Shown here one piece after another: positions 27,615 to 35,373 of a stretch of 64,000 bases of DNA (the stretch's first letter is position 1; every line of letters begins with the position of its first letter). A model generated the notes under the pieces. That model ran no database searches and was not told where the DNA came from. It saw nothing but the letters and a program-made list of their open reading frames with translations. Origin of the DNA: Candidatus Pantoea varia (GTDB lineage Bacteria > Pseudomonadota > Gammaproteobacteria > Enterobacterales > Enterobacteriaceae); contig NZ_FOVG01000007.1 of the NCBI RefSeq assembly GCF_900115075.1, positions 1 through 64,000 of the forward strand, given 5' to 3'. The translations under genes and the position numbers were made by a program.

Positions 27615-27947
27615 ACCACGCTCTGCCTCTGAGTAAGAAGCATTCATTCTATAAATGATAAGCGTTTCGGTTTTTGATCTGGCATCGGGCAGACAATGAA
27701 AAAGCGTTCTGAATGGCTTTGGTTTAAGTAACGGAGAACATCCTTCTGTAACCTGGTTGTTTGTGGCAAGGGCTGATACAGGCGATCTCCGTGATGCCTG
27801 TCATCGTCAGTTTCGGGGCTTTGGGGCGCATCTATACCCGGGCAGCGATATGTTCCGCAAGTGCAGAGGCTATTCGTCCATTGAGAATGGCACCAAGTCT
27901 TACGGCAACGGGATTGTCGTAAGTTGTCCAAAATCCAAAAGGCTTAT
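27615..27947. other. Divergent region feoA / WbuC-like gene
   Basis: 333 bp between divergent genes. Frames on both strands (27644-27931 minus, 27757-27951 plus) lack domains. TTGATCTGGCATC near 27675 is a partial FNR-box match and ATAAATGATAAG near 27650 a partial Fur-box match; neither is convincing alone. Confidence 0.35.
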
Positions 27948-28421
27948 ATGAAAAAAATTACTGCTACTGATCTCCAGCAACTTAGCAAGCAGGCTGCGAA
28001 TTCTCATCGCTTGCGAGCCAATCGTAATTTACACCCTGAATTGAGCGATCCGGTGCAGCGTCTGGCCATCGCTATGGAGCCTGGTACCTATGTCCGCCCT
28101 CACCGCCATCCACATACCATTGAATTGCTGACCTCGCTCAGTGGGCGGTTTCTGGTATTACATTTTGATGATAATGGATACGTGACTCAGAGGGTGGTGT
28201 TAGGTGAGGAGTGCAGGGTACTTGAGACGGACGCAGGTACCTGGCATGCGGTGTTATCGATGGACAAAGGTGGCGTTATTTTCGAGGTTAAACACGGGGG
28301 GTATCAGCCAGTGGCGGAGCATGATTCTGCTCCATGGGCACCGGCCGAAAATGAACCGGGTGCGCCGGAGCTGATGGAATGGTACGCACAGGCACAAGTG
28401 GGTGAGAGTTTTACCCGATAA
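27948..28421 (+). CDS. WbuC-family cupin-fold metalloprotein
   Basis: 157 residues from ATG 27948 (MKKITATDLQQLSKQAA), which fits the WbuC start. The cupin core has VQRLAIAMEPGTYVRPHRH (metal-ligand histidines) and a second His in DAGTWHAVL. WbuC is encoded in some O-antigen clusters, but related proteins are widespread and functionally uncharacterised; no O-antigen genes are here. Single-gene unit divergent from feoAB. Confidence 0.85.
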   Translation: MKKITATDLQQLSKQAANSHRLRANRNLHPELSDPVQRLAIAMEPGTYVRPHRHPHTIELLTSLSGRFLVLHFDDNGYVTQRVVLGEECRVLETDAGTWHAVLSMDKGGVIFEVKHGGYQPVAEHDSAPWAPAENEPGAPELMEWYAQAQVGESFTR

Positions 28422-28439
28422 CTGTTGCTTTGCGCAGAG

Positions 28440-28520
28440 TAGACGGTATCGCGTTCGATACCGTTCTGCAGTATTGGCCGGGCAAGATAGTCTTTTTCAA
28501 TTATCTCCTCTCGTGTAGTC
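28440..28520 (-). pseudogene. Remnant of an Rpn-family gene tail
   Basis: Reading the minus strand gives ARPILQNGIERDTV, closely resembling ARTMLQNGIDRSTV in the C-terminal tail of the Rpn gene at 18166. At DNA level GACGGT and TCGATACCGTTCTG are shared with the corresponding part of that gene (18220-18245). Only about 80 bp survive, just upstream of the second microcin-like gene. Confidence 0.6.
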
Positions 28521-28655
28521 AACCAAATTAGTTCCATAACAAATTGCAATTTGGCGATCGTTTTAATCAAACCCGAAGCCTGAAAATCTAAACTTCATTG
28601 GTAGAATGCAAAGGCAGCTATTTATTAATGTAGTTAAAATGTAAAGGGAGTTAAA

Positions 28656-28937
28656 ATGCGTCAAATAAACATAGTGGAGCTGAATAGCGTTACGGGTGCT
28701 GATATCGGCTATTCCCAGCTTCTGGGGATGTGGAATGATGCAGGCCTGAACTCAGATTACGGTTTCAATTATGACCGTGCCGCCAAAGGTATTAATGCTA
28801 TCGGTTTAGCCAGCGCAACTGAAAATAAAGGCTGGATCAATTCTGCGATTGGCGAAGCGGGATGGACCCTTAACAACGCCGGTGAGAAAGTGACGTGGTT
28901 TAATAATGGCCTGTTTATGGCATTTCAGATCCGTTGA
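28656..28937 (+). CDS. Second microcin-like precursor (double-glycine-type leader)
   Basis: 93 residues with GGGAG 5 nt before the ATG. Residues 1-15, MRQINIVELNSVTGA, have the class II microcin leader pattern (compare MRTLTLNELDSVSGG of MccV) with a Gly-Ala cleavage end. The 78-residue remainder (DIGYSQLLGMWNDAG... to ...FMAFQIR) is mildly hydrophobic, Asn/Gly/Trp-rich, has no cysteine, and shows no similarity to the mature part at 17.5 kb. The leader similarity between the two genes points to a common processing exporter elsewhere in the genome. No immunity gene is recognisable nearby. It could also be a secreted peptide with another function. Confidence 0.7.
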   Translation: MRQINIVELNSVTGADIGYSQLLGMWNDAGLNSDYGFNYDRAAKGINAIGLASATENKGWINSAIGEAGWTLNNAGEKVTWFNNGLFMAFQIR

Positions 28938-28998
28938 TTTGAAATTGATGACGTGTTGTCAGGCTCAGCTTTTAGCTGAATAGTACCGCACCTGAATA

Positions 28999-29025
28999 AA
29001 GGTTTCTGAGGGTCTCAGGAGCCTT
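28999..29025 (+). terminator. Terminator after the second microcin-like gene
   Basis: AAGGTTTCTGAG (28999-29010) pairs with CTCAGGAGCCTT (29014-29025), 12 bp with two G-U pairs, followed by a continuing T-run (TTTTATAT). It lies 62 bp after the stop codon, making the gene a single-gene transcript. Confidence 0.8.
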
Positions 29026-29495
29026 TTTTATATCCCCTGATAATGACCACCTGGTTTTGATGACGTCGAAATGCATGCTTATCAGCGCATATACGGATGG
29101 CAGCTCATCACAACCCGGGAGTACAGCAAACAATAATCTATTTAGTTACATCATTCAATTGCTAGAGAAAGAGCTGTTACGGCCCTTCGGGCCGTGCGGG
29201 GCGGCTAGTCAATGAGCACTCGGATTTTCAGAACGGCTCCGTTTTTGGTTCGTCAGAGAGGGGCAGAATTCGGCATTATTTCTGCCGGTGTGATAAGCAA
29301 TATAATTGTGTGTTGTAACTAACCAGGCGAGCTCGCTGTCCGTGTTTATCAGCTATCTCTGCTTGAAAAAATGACCTATTTCTCACCTAAGGGTGACCAC
29401 ATTTTTCAGTAAAACATGATGGTTATCAGACAGAAGGCAGCGACCAGGCTGGCCCTTTAGGATCGCTACCCTCTGTCTATCATGGCTGACGCTGA
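29026..29495. other. Gene-free stretch with a GC-rich hairpin
   Basis: No frame is supported. ACGGCCC-TTC-GGGCCGT at 29179-29195 is a perfect 7-bp stem with a UUCG-like loop, without a T-run. Its role is unknown. Confidence 0.4.
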
Positions 29496-29879
29496 TTACT
29501 TCAGAACGCGAACAGTTTTCACATCGATTTCAACGCTGTTCCAGTCTTTATCAACTTCACCCTCGATACGGACTTTGTCAGTCGGAGATAACGTTTGCCC
29601 CATCCAGCGCTTATCGTCGATGTCGACATTGATCGTGCCGGTGGCATCTTTAAATTCATAAAGTTCATGGCCAACTTGTCTGATGATATTGCCCTCAAGC
29701 ACCACCCATGAATCATCACGCTGCGTTTTGACCTGGGCTACTGAAGCTACACCTGGAGTGGGTCCTTTGAATCCGCCCTGCGAATAGCCCTGCCCTTCTG
29801 CCGAAACAAAGCCTTCCTGCTGTGCAGAAACACTAAAACTAACCGCTGCGAATAAAGCCACTAAAAAAATCTTTTTCAT
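29496..29879 (-). CDS. YgiW/YdeI-family OB-fold stress protein
   Basis: 127 residues: a signal peptide (MKKIFLVALFAAVSFSVSA) then a BOF domain of bacterial OB-fold type (SWVVLEGNIIRQVGHELYEF, DATGTINVDIDDKRW, DKVRIEGEVDKDW). YgiW/VisP binds sugars or peptidoglycan in the periplasm and contributes to resistance to hydrogen peroxide, cadmium, acid and cationic peptides. It stands alone. YgiW versus YdeI cannot be separated without alignment. Confidence 0.88.
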   Translation of the reverse strand: MKKIFLVALFAAVSFSVSAQQEGFVSAEGQGYSQGGFKGPTPGVASVAQVKTQRDDSWVVLEGNIIRQVGHELYEFKDATGTINVDIDDKRWMGQTLSPTDKVRIEGEVDKDWNSVEIDVKTVRVLK

Positions 29880-29939
29880 ATTTTTATCTCCATTGAATTG
29901 TGAAGCTAATCTACAGTGGAGATCTTAACGAAATCTTAA

Positions 29940-30262
29940 AACAGGTGATTGACCATGTGTGTTTTTTTCCTTACGCGAAACATTCTGGCAGAATATATCA
30001 CCATAAGACAATCGATGTTAAATTAAAAGCATGCATTTGTTTTTAACAACACTGCAATGACATATCATTCATGAATCGCTATAAAAACCAATACTATTGG
30101 TCACATGATAAAGCAGGCCACTGACTCCAACATTGTTGAGCACGAATAACTTAAGAAAACTGTCACTATAACGCTACTATTCCCAGGCATAGATATATCC
30201 CAGTATCGCTTCACTTATTCAGTATCTCAGCATTACTCTTTGAAAGATATTGTATGATTTAC
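29940..30262 (+). other. Gene-free stretch leading into an unassigned terminator
   Basis: No coding frame is supported, but a good rho-independent terminator follows at 30263-30282 on the same strand. This suggests a short untranslated transcript or the end of a lost gene. Confidence 0.35.
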
Positions 30263-30290
30263 AACCACCTAACCGGGTGGTTTTTTTTCG
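30263..30290 (+). terminator. Rho-independent terminator without an assigned gene
   Basis: AACCACC-TAACCG-GGTGGTT followed by TTTTTTCG. The stem-loop and T-run are canonical for the plus strand, yet the nearest plus-strand gene ends 1.3 kb upstream. Confidence 0.75.
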
Positions 30291-30401
30291 TTCATTTTTA
30301 TCAGACGTGTTGCATTTATGTGGAAAGATTAAAAATTTTTGTGTTTGAGGAATACTCAATACCTGACCTGAAATAACTCAGTACAGCTGAATTTTTCAAT
30401 T

Positions 30402-30427
30402 AAAAAAAAGCCACTCATAAGAGTGGC
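30402..30427 (-). terminator. Rho-independent terminator on the minus strand
   Basis: GCCACTC-ATAA-GAGTGGC (30410-30427) preceded on the plus strand by eight A residues, which become a U-run on the minus strand. It faces the terminator at 30263. The nearest minus-strand gene (30804) already has its own hairpin. Confidence 0.75.
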
Positions 30428-30438
30428 AAAAATTAGGG

Positions 30439-30534
30439 TTAATTTGCAATATGATAATAAACGGTAATTATTTTTAGTAAATAGCTCATCGGCATTTTAA
30501 TGGTGAAAAAATCAATTTTGCGTGTTGATATCAT
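30439..30534 (-). CDS. Possible 31-residue small protein
   Basis: A minus-strand frame from ATG 30534 encodes MISTRKIDFFTIKMPMSYLL followed by KIITVYYHIAN, basic and hydrophobic. It ends 12 bp before the minus-strand terminator at 30427. The Shine-Dalgarno is weak and no family is recognised. The alternative is that the transcript feeding this terminator is non-coding. Confidence 0.25.
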   Translation of the reverse strand: MISTRKIDFFTIKMPMSYLLKIITVYYHIAN

Positions 30535-30773
30535 GTTTTAACCCGGAATAATTAGTGGTTCATTTAATTACTGACACGATTTTTATGTAATTATTTTTCC
30601 AGCTTCGTCATACCGTATGAATCCTCACTAAGTAGTGTAACGTTTTTCGTTATATTCGGATTTTTGAAGCTTTTTCTGAAAATGCCAGACATGAAAAATT
30701 TAAAGCAATAGGGATGCGATATCTGAACGTCGGAAAGGGGTCGATATCACAGTAAAGCTTAACGATGAGAAGA

Positions 30774-30795
30774 AAGGCTCACCAGAATGAGCCTT
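30774..30795 (-). terminator. Terminator of the DUF1090 gene
   Basis: AAGGCTCA (30774-30781) and TGAGCCTT (30788-30795) form an 8-bp stem with a 6-nt loop, 9 bp after the minus-strand stop codon. The following sequence, TTCTTCTC, is only moderately U-rich. Confidence 0.65.
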
Positions 30796-30803
30796 AAACA
30801 GCC

Positions 30804-31223
30804 TTAGTGAAGGCGCTTAGCGTCATCCTGAGCTTGCTTCAGATCGATTTTAGCTGACTCAAGTTTCAGCTTTTTCTCTTCAATTTTGTGCGTTTTCTTC
30901 ATGATTTTTTCCGCACGACCATCAGCTTTAGCTTCTGCCAGATCATGCTGGGCTTCCTGAAGCTCAAGCTCCGCTTTTTTAACTTTTATTTCGCGTTTGT
31001 TGACATCATCAGAGGCACGCGTTGCCTGACGCTCATCAGTGCAATACGTTTCAATTTTGCCACGGGCAATATTGAGTCGTGCAATTTCCGCACTGTTCCC
31101 ATTAATTTTTGCCATTTCAGTTTTAGCTGAAATATCAGACAGTTGGTCTTTACATGAATCTGTCGCGGCAATCCCTGCCAGGGGTGAAGAGATTAAAATA
31201 AAAGCGATAATTGTTTTTTTCAT
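30804..31223 (-). CDS. DUF1090 (YqjC-like) periplasmic protein
   Basis: 139 residues: a signal peptide (MKKTIIAFILISSPLAGIAA), then the DUF1090 pattern CKDQLSDISAKTEMAK ... YCTDERQ with two cysteines, and a long Lys/Glu/Ala-rich coiled coil (residues 75-135). Family members are small periplasmic proteins of unknown function, often stress-regulated. Monocistronic. Confidence 0.85.
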   Translation of the reverse strand: MKKTIIAFILISSPLAGIAATDSCKDQLSDISAKTEMAKINGNSAEIARLNIARGKIETYCTDERQATRASDDVNKREIKVKKAELELQEAQHDLAEAKADGRAEKIMKKTHKIEEKKLKLESAKIDLKQAQDDAKRLH

Positions 31224-31559
31224 AGCTATATTAAATCCTTGTTAAAATAGACCAGTCAGAATAAAACTGCTGGATGAATATAGCCAAACGAGTCAGTGCT
31301 ACAAGAGATAAATTGAAACATGAAATTATCTTTTCATGCAGGAACTGTTGTTAAAATTAAGTTTTAATCCTCAATGCCCACCCATTGAAAAGTTCATCCC
31401 ACCGGATAAATCTGCTGCATAACCCTGAAAAGCATGTGAAATTGATCCAGGTCATATTTTACTGGATTAATAATCTGACTGCCCGATTGTTATCATGTCG
31501 TTTAACATTTAAAGCTAATAATGCCGCATCTTCTTAAAGAGTTACGACAGGAAAGTAAA
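31224..31559. other. 336-bp divergent promoter region
   Basis: It separates the DUF1090 gene (minus) from the YgdI-like lipoprotein gene (plus). It is AT-rich with no frame or strong hairpin visible. Confidence 0.4.
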
Positions 31560-31796
31560 ATGACATCTTTGAATTCTGGCAAGACATTCATCTTCGCTAT
31601 TGCGATGATGGCTTCAGTTATGTCCATTACCGCCTGCTCAGGCAATTACGTGATCTCCACTAATGACGGGCACATGATTACTACCCATGGCAAACCCGCC
31701 AGAGATAAAGAAACAGGCATGATCTCGTATAAAGATACGGACGGAAACATGCATCAGTTACAGCAGCACGATGTTAAAGAAATTGTGCAAAAGTAA
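31560..31796 (+). CDS. YgdI/YgdR-family lipoprotein
   Basis: Start at ATG 31560 (MTSLNSGKTFIFAIAMMAS), giving 78 residues. The lipobox is SITAC-SG, so the mature protein is lipid-anchored. The following about 50 residues match YgdI/YgdR: NYVISTNDGHMITTHGKP and MISYKDTDGNMHQL, an SH3-like fold of unknown function. The first ATG at 31521 would put 13 extra residues before the signal peptide. Confidence 0.87.
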   Translation: MTSLNSGKTFIFAIAMMASVMSITACSGNYVISTNDGHMITTHGKPARDKETGMISYKDTDGNMHQLQQHDVKEIVQK

Positions 31797-31857
31797 ATCG
31801 CTTTAAGCACGAGCGTATTTAACACCCTGAAAATATTATCCTGTGGAACATTGAACA

Positions 31858-32400
31858 ATGAAAACGACTGTCATCAGCCTTGGCTTGCTGCTGTGTGCCT
31901 CTTCGTCCGCAATGGCGATGGGCCTGAATGTAGAACAAGGGAAAAACACCTCTACGCTGGACGCAGAAATTGGCCGTTCATCCAGCGGAATTTTTCTGGA
32001 TAGCCAGTGGATCAAAAATACGGCGGATGGTGTCCAGATTGGTCAGGCTGGTACCGGTTATAACCTGGAAATCGGTCCGGTCATGCTGACGGCTGGCGTT
32101 AAAGCCACATACATCGGAGGAAAAAAAGGCGATAACGGTGTCGCATTTCCTGTCGGCGGCGGGGTAAAAATCAATCTGCCTGCGGATTTTGCGATTTATG
32201 GTGAAGGATATTCCGCTCCGGAACAGCTGACCAACAGCGTTAAGAATTTCGTGGAAGCCAACGCGGGCATCAGCTGGTCACCGCTCGGACCACTGGTCGT
32301 AAAAGTGGGCTATCGCTATGCGGGTGTTGATGGCAAAGATGGACGTCCGGGTCATACCCTGATCGAGGGTCCCTACATTGGTGGCGGCCTGACATTTTAA
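31858..32400 (+). CDS. YfaZ-family outer-membrane protein
   Basis: 180 residues: a signal peptide (MKTTVISLGLLLCASSSAMA) followed by alternating beta strands of a YfaZ-type small barrel, ending YIGGGLTF with the C-terminal Phe that outer-membrane proteins use for BAM recognition. The family has no known substrate. It lies 61 bp after the lipoprotein gene and may share its transcript; a hairpin follows at 32420. Confidence 0.85.
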   Translation: MKTTVISLGLLLCASSSAMAMGLNVEQGKNTSTLDAEIGRSSSGIFLDSQWIKNTADGVQIGQAGTGYNLEIGPVMLTAGVKATYIGGKKGDNGVAFPVGGGVKINLPADFAIYGEGYSAPEQLTNSVKNFVEANAGISWSPLGPLVVKVGYRYAGVDGKDGRPGHTLIEGPYIGGGLTF

Positions 32401-32419
32401 TGTCGGATAACTTTATCAG

Positions 32420-32458
32420 GTGAGGAAACGCTGAAGGTTCACCGATCGGTTTCCTCAC
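32420..32458 (+). terminator. Hairpin after the YfaZ-like gene
   Basis: GTGAGGAAAC (32420-32429) and GTTTCCTCAC (32449-32458), a 10-bp perfect stem with a 19-nt loop, just downstream of the stop codon; followed by TCAATTTCTC. Confidence 0.55.
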
Positions 32459-32504
32459 TCAATTTCTCATTTCAATACAAACGGGGATCACTGAGAAGCA
32501 GATT

Positions 32505-32807
32505 ATGAAACCTCTTGTGCTGGTGTTAGTTACTCTCTGTCTGACCGGTTGCGTCCAGTATAAATGGGTCAAACCCGATGCGTCGGAGCAGCAGGAAACC
32601 GTCGCGGAAACAGCCTGTCAGGCTGAGGCTCTACGGGATTTACCGCCTGATAATGTCGTGAGCAGTAAATACACCTCGAAAGACAGTAAAGATAAAACCA
32701 CCGATACCGATTACTCCACCAGTGATGCCAACGAAAGTCAGCGGGAGATCCTGGTGAAAGATTGTATGTTCAAAAAAGGCTGGCAACAGATTGAAGTTCA
32801 GCAATAG
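32505..32807 (+). CDS. Small lipoprotein, unknown function
   Basis: 100 residues with a lipoprotein signal (MKPLVLVLVTLCLTGC; lipobox LTGC). The mature part is hydrophilic, with a Ser/Asp/Lys/Thr-rich middle (YTSKDSKDKTTDTDYSTSD) and two further cysteines (ETACQAEA and VKDCMFKKGW). The C-terminal CMxxKGW pattern recurs in small enterobacterial lipoproteins. No named family is recognised with certainty. Confidence 0.75.
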   Translation: MKPLVLVLVTLCLTGCVQYKWVKPDASEQQETVAETACQAEALRDLPPDNVVSSKYTSKDSKDKTTDTDYSTSDANESQREILVKDCMFKKGWQQIEVQQ

Positions 32808-32825
32808 CCATATCGTCCTGCCAGA

Positions 32826-32844
32826 GGCCAGGTGAACCCTGGCC
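32826..32844. terminator. Hairpin between convergent lipoprotein and DUF2256 genes
   Basis: GGCCAGG-TGAAC-CCTGGCC, a 7-bp stem in the 50-bp convergent gap; it may serve both strands but lacks a clear T-run. Confidence 0.45.
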
Positions 32845-32857
32845 CGCTCCGATGAGA

Positions 32858-33043
32858 TCAGGCGTTACGTGCAGTTTTTATATCTGCCTCATCTTTTGGC
32901 TGGGCAGCCCGATTTCGCCGGCAGCGCGCCGAGCAATACATCACCTCGTCCCAGCACCTTTCCCACTTTTTCCGCCATGACATCGGTTTGTTACACGTTT
33001 TACAGTAGCGAACCAGTAATGACTTTTTATTGCCTTTAAACAC
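32858..33043 (-). CDS. DUF2256 zinc-ribbon-like small protein
   Basis: 61 residues. The DUF2256 signature is clear: [25 protein letters not shown], then CRRNR, with four or more cysteines placed to bind zinc. The family is small, cytoplasmic and often next to cryptochrome or photolyase genes, but none is here. Function unknown. Confidence 0.85.
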   Translation of the reverse strand: MFKGNKKSLLVRYCKTCNKPMSWRKKWERCWDEVMYCSARCRRNRAAQPKDEADIKTARNA

Positions 33044-34240
33044 GTCAGTCCCTCCTGAGGAACGCCTGTACAGCTGATGATAGCGTATCTCTAAGAGAGT
33101 GTAGCCCAGAGCCGTTTCCGATAAGCGATGGCGATGGCGATGGCGATGGCGATGGATTCAAAGTTAGCAAGCCGCTTTTTGACGAAGCTTCTCATTATCT
33201 GTTTGGTGTGCGGCTCTGCCATTTGATCTGACATCGCACATTCAAATCGGTGTAGCCTGGATTTTTAACGCACCAGTGTGATAGCGACAGATTAATTGCT
33301 CAGGTTAACGAAATGCGCGACCTATAACATCGCCGTAATATCCAGGCAGATTATTGTTTAGCCTCTTCATCCATCTGTTATGTCACCAGCTGGTGCGGGG
33401 TGTGATCAATAAACTGACTAAGTAACGCTAATGAGTGTGTATTGAGGGCCACAGAGAACGCAACGATTTACAACATGGTCAGCGCCTAAGGCAATAATGT
33501 GGAGGCAGGATGTGGCTCAGGATTCCCCCGTCAACTGGCAGCCTCTTTAAATCTTTACAGCGGCTACGGGAAAGTCATTGCGTCCCTGAGTAATCAATTT
33601 TCGATCTGAAAGATCAGTCATCATTATGGCGGGCTGGTATCCATTTATTTGACTGCGCGTCTCTGCAGAGAATTTATACCAGCCAGTAGCTGGTCGTCAC
33701 AGTGACTCACAGAATCAGCAACATTGAATCACGCATAAAACAACTTACTATCATAAAGTTACAATATCCTCATTAAAAGTAGGCTGATCCTTTTTTTCGT
33801 AATTCTTCTGTTTTTTTTACCTCACTATTCCGATGGTCCTCATGCTCATATCGATTTTCATCGGGCTGAAGTGTACAGCTGTGTTTAACTCTCAGAACGA
33901 GCTGGCTATAGGATTAGCGAAGCGAGTAGACGAGAAAATTGGCATGAACGCAGAGTTAATCCATAACGTGACTAAATTATACAGCGTCTCAGATGGCGTG
34001 CCTTTTTTGCCATTTTGAGCGAAGAGGGTAAAAAAAAGAGTAAATTTTCTTTTGTTTAAGGGTCATACGTTAATTACAGTTTAAACTCTCATAAAAAGCG
34101 ATTAATATGTTAACGTTGAACTATCGGTTCTGTATTTTGATTCTTCGAAGGCAAGCATCTTAAAAAAGCAGGTCTGACGAAAAGCATCAGCGTGAACCCG
34201 CTCTGTATTTTATTATCTGAACATGACTATGGTGACTTTG
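33044..34240. other. 1.2-kb region without a confident gene
   Basis: It contains the hexanucleotide repeat at 33125-33154. A 61-codon frame at 33833-34018 begins with a hydrophobic stretch (MVLMLISIFIGLKCTAVF) like the first membrane helix of a sensor protein, but it ends without a further domain, so it may be a gene fragment. From 33760 to 34200 it is AT-rich and includes the H-NS-like gene's promoter. Confidence 0.4.
33125..33154. repeat. Hexanucleotide tandem repeat (GCGATG)5
   Basis: Five perfect contiguous GCGATG units, outside any supported gene. Such arrays can change copy number by slippage. It is near the DUF2256 gene's upstream side and could alter spacing there. Confidence 0.85.
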
Positions 34241-34642
34241 ATGAGTGACACTCTCAACAGCTTGAATAATATCCGTACCCTTCGCGCAAACGCTCGCGAG
34301 CTTGACCTTGCTGCCCTGGAAGAAATGCTGGAAAAACTGTCGGTTGTAGTCAGTGAGCGACGTGAAGAAGCGCAGGCTTCTGAAGCGGCTAACCGTGAAA
34401 AAGCTGAGAAACTGGCAAAATACCGTGAATTACTGTTGCAGGAAGGTATCGATCCTAACGAACTGTTAAATGGTATGCCGACTGCGCCAGCAGAGAAGAA
34501 AAAACGCGCGCCTCGTCCGGCTAAATATCAATACACCGACGAAAATGGTGAAGTTAAGCAGTGGACTGGCCAGGGTCGTACCCCATCAGCTATTAAATCT
34601 GCCATTGATGCAGGTAAATCGCTGGACGACTTCCTGATTTAA
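34241..34642 (+). CDS. H-NS-family nucleoid protein (copy 1)
   Basis: 133 residues from ATG 34241 ([20 protein letters not shown]); an upstream ATG at 34223 adds six residues. The N-terminal half is the oligomerisation coiled coil (residues 1-65), then a basic linker ([13 protein letters not shown]), then the DNA-binding domain with the AT-hook-like [15 protein letters not shown]. It silences AT-rich DNA and is partnered by Hha-type proteins. A close paralogue lies 2.6 kb downstream. Which of them is the genomic hns or an accessory copy cannot be told here. Confidence 0.95.
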   Translation: MSDTLNSLNNIRTLRANARELDLAALEEMLEKLSVVVSERREEAQASEAANREKAEKLAKYRELLLQEGIDPNELLNGMPTAPAEKKKRAPRPAKYQYTDENGEVKQWTGQGRTPSAIKSAIDAGKSLDDFLI

Positions 34643-34650
34643 TCTTAAAT

Positions 34651-34683
34651 GAGAAACCGCCTGATGAAATCAGGCGGTTTCTC
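34651..34683 (+). terminator. Terminator of H-NS-like gene 1
   Basis: GAGAAACCGCCTGAT / ATCAGGCGGTTTCTC, a 15-bp perfect stem with a GAA loop, 8 bp after the stop codon. Confidence 0.8.
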
Positions 34684-34858
34684 AACAAGCCTCAACCGGC
34701 ACCCACCGCTCAATTACCCGTCACGACTGACCCTGCCGACGTGATAACCCGCCTTTCATCCGCAATTCCGTACAGGCTTTGCCCTGACCGAACCTAATAA
34801 CTGAACTTTACTCAATCGCGCTTGCGGCAATAGATCGCATTCCATTCCCTAAGCCGCG

Positions 34859-35305
34859 CTATTTATTCAGCGATTGCGCGTTGCGGGCTGTGATAATTTC
34901 TAATCCGATCTGTTGCCCGTAAGAAAGCTCAAGCGTATTGCCATCAGGATCGGCAAAAAATGCCCAGTAACCCACTGGCGCACCAGATTGCTGTGCCTCG
35001 CGACGCAACACGCCTTCAGGTCGTGCAATTGCCACTTTTTCATCTATCTCTTCGCGGCTGGCACAGGCCACGCCGATATGTCCAAATGGACCCAGCGGCG
35101 TATCTTCACTGTTGTCAGATTGCACTAGCACCAACGCGAAAGGTCGGGTTAAATCTGACAGCCACGCGACTTTTTGTGCTTCGGGAATACCCGGTTCACG
35201 CTGGTGTATTACCTGCATCCCGGCATAGCGCTGATAGAAATCTACGCTCTTATTTAAATCGCGAACCTGTAAGGCAAGATGAGTAAAACCGGTATCGTTT
35301 GACAT
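34859..35305 (-). CDS. VOC (glyoxalase-fold) family protein
   Basis: 148 residues from ATG 35305 (MSNDTGFTHLALQVRDLN). Paired beta-alpha-beta-beta-beta modules: metal-ligand candidates are His9 in FTHLALQV, and Glu in DGNTLELSYGQ at the end; FGHIGVACAS lies in the middle. VOC members include glyoxalase I, dioxygenases and fosfomycin-type resistance proteins. The FADPDGNTLELS ending is common to glyoxalase/bleomycin-resistance-like proteins, so the reaction is open. It sits between the two H-NS genes on the opposite strand. Confidence 0.85.
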   Translation of the reverse strand: MSNDTGFTHLALQVRDLNKSVDFYQRYAGMQVIHQREPGIPEAQKVAWLSDLTRPFALVLVQSDNSEDTPLGPFGHIGVACASREEIDEKVAIARPEGVLRREAQQSGAPVGYWAFFADPDGNTLELSYGQQIGLEIITARNAQSLNK

Positions 35306-35373
35306 GGCTGCTCCCTGTTCTGATTGAGCAATCACCATGCCACAGATGTCATTCAGGATTTGATCAGGGATGC

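Noticed and set aside
27650..27690. Fur and FNR boxes ahead of feoA
   Set aside because: Only partial matches are visible, and I would not assign them without alignment.
27644..27931. 95-residue frame overlapping the feoA upstream region
   Set aside because: Arg/Cys/His-rich composition of a shadow frame, no domain, and the region lies between divergent genes.
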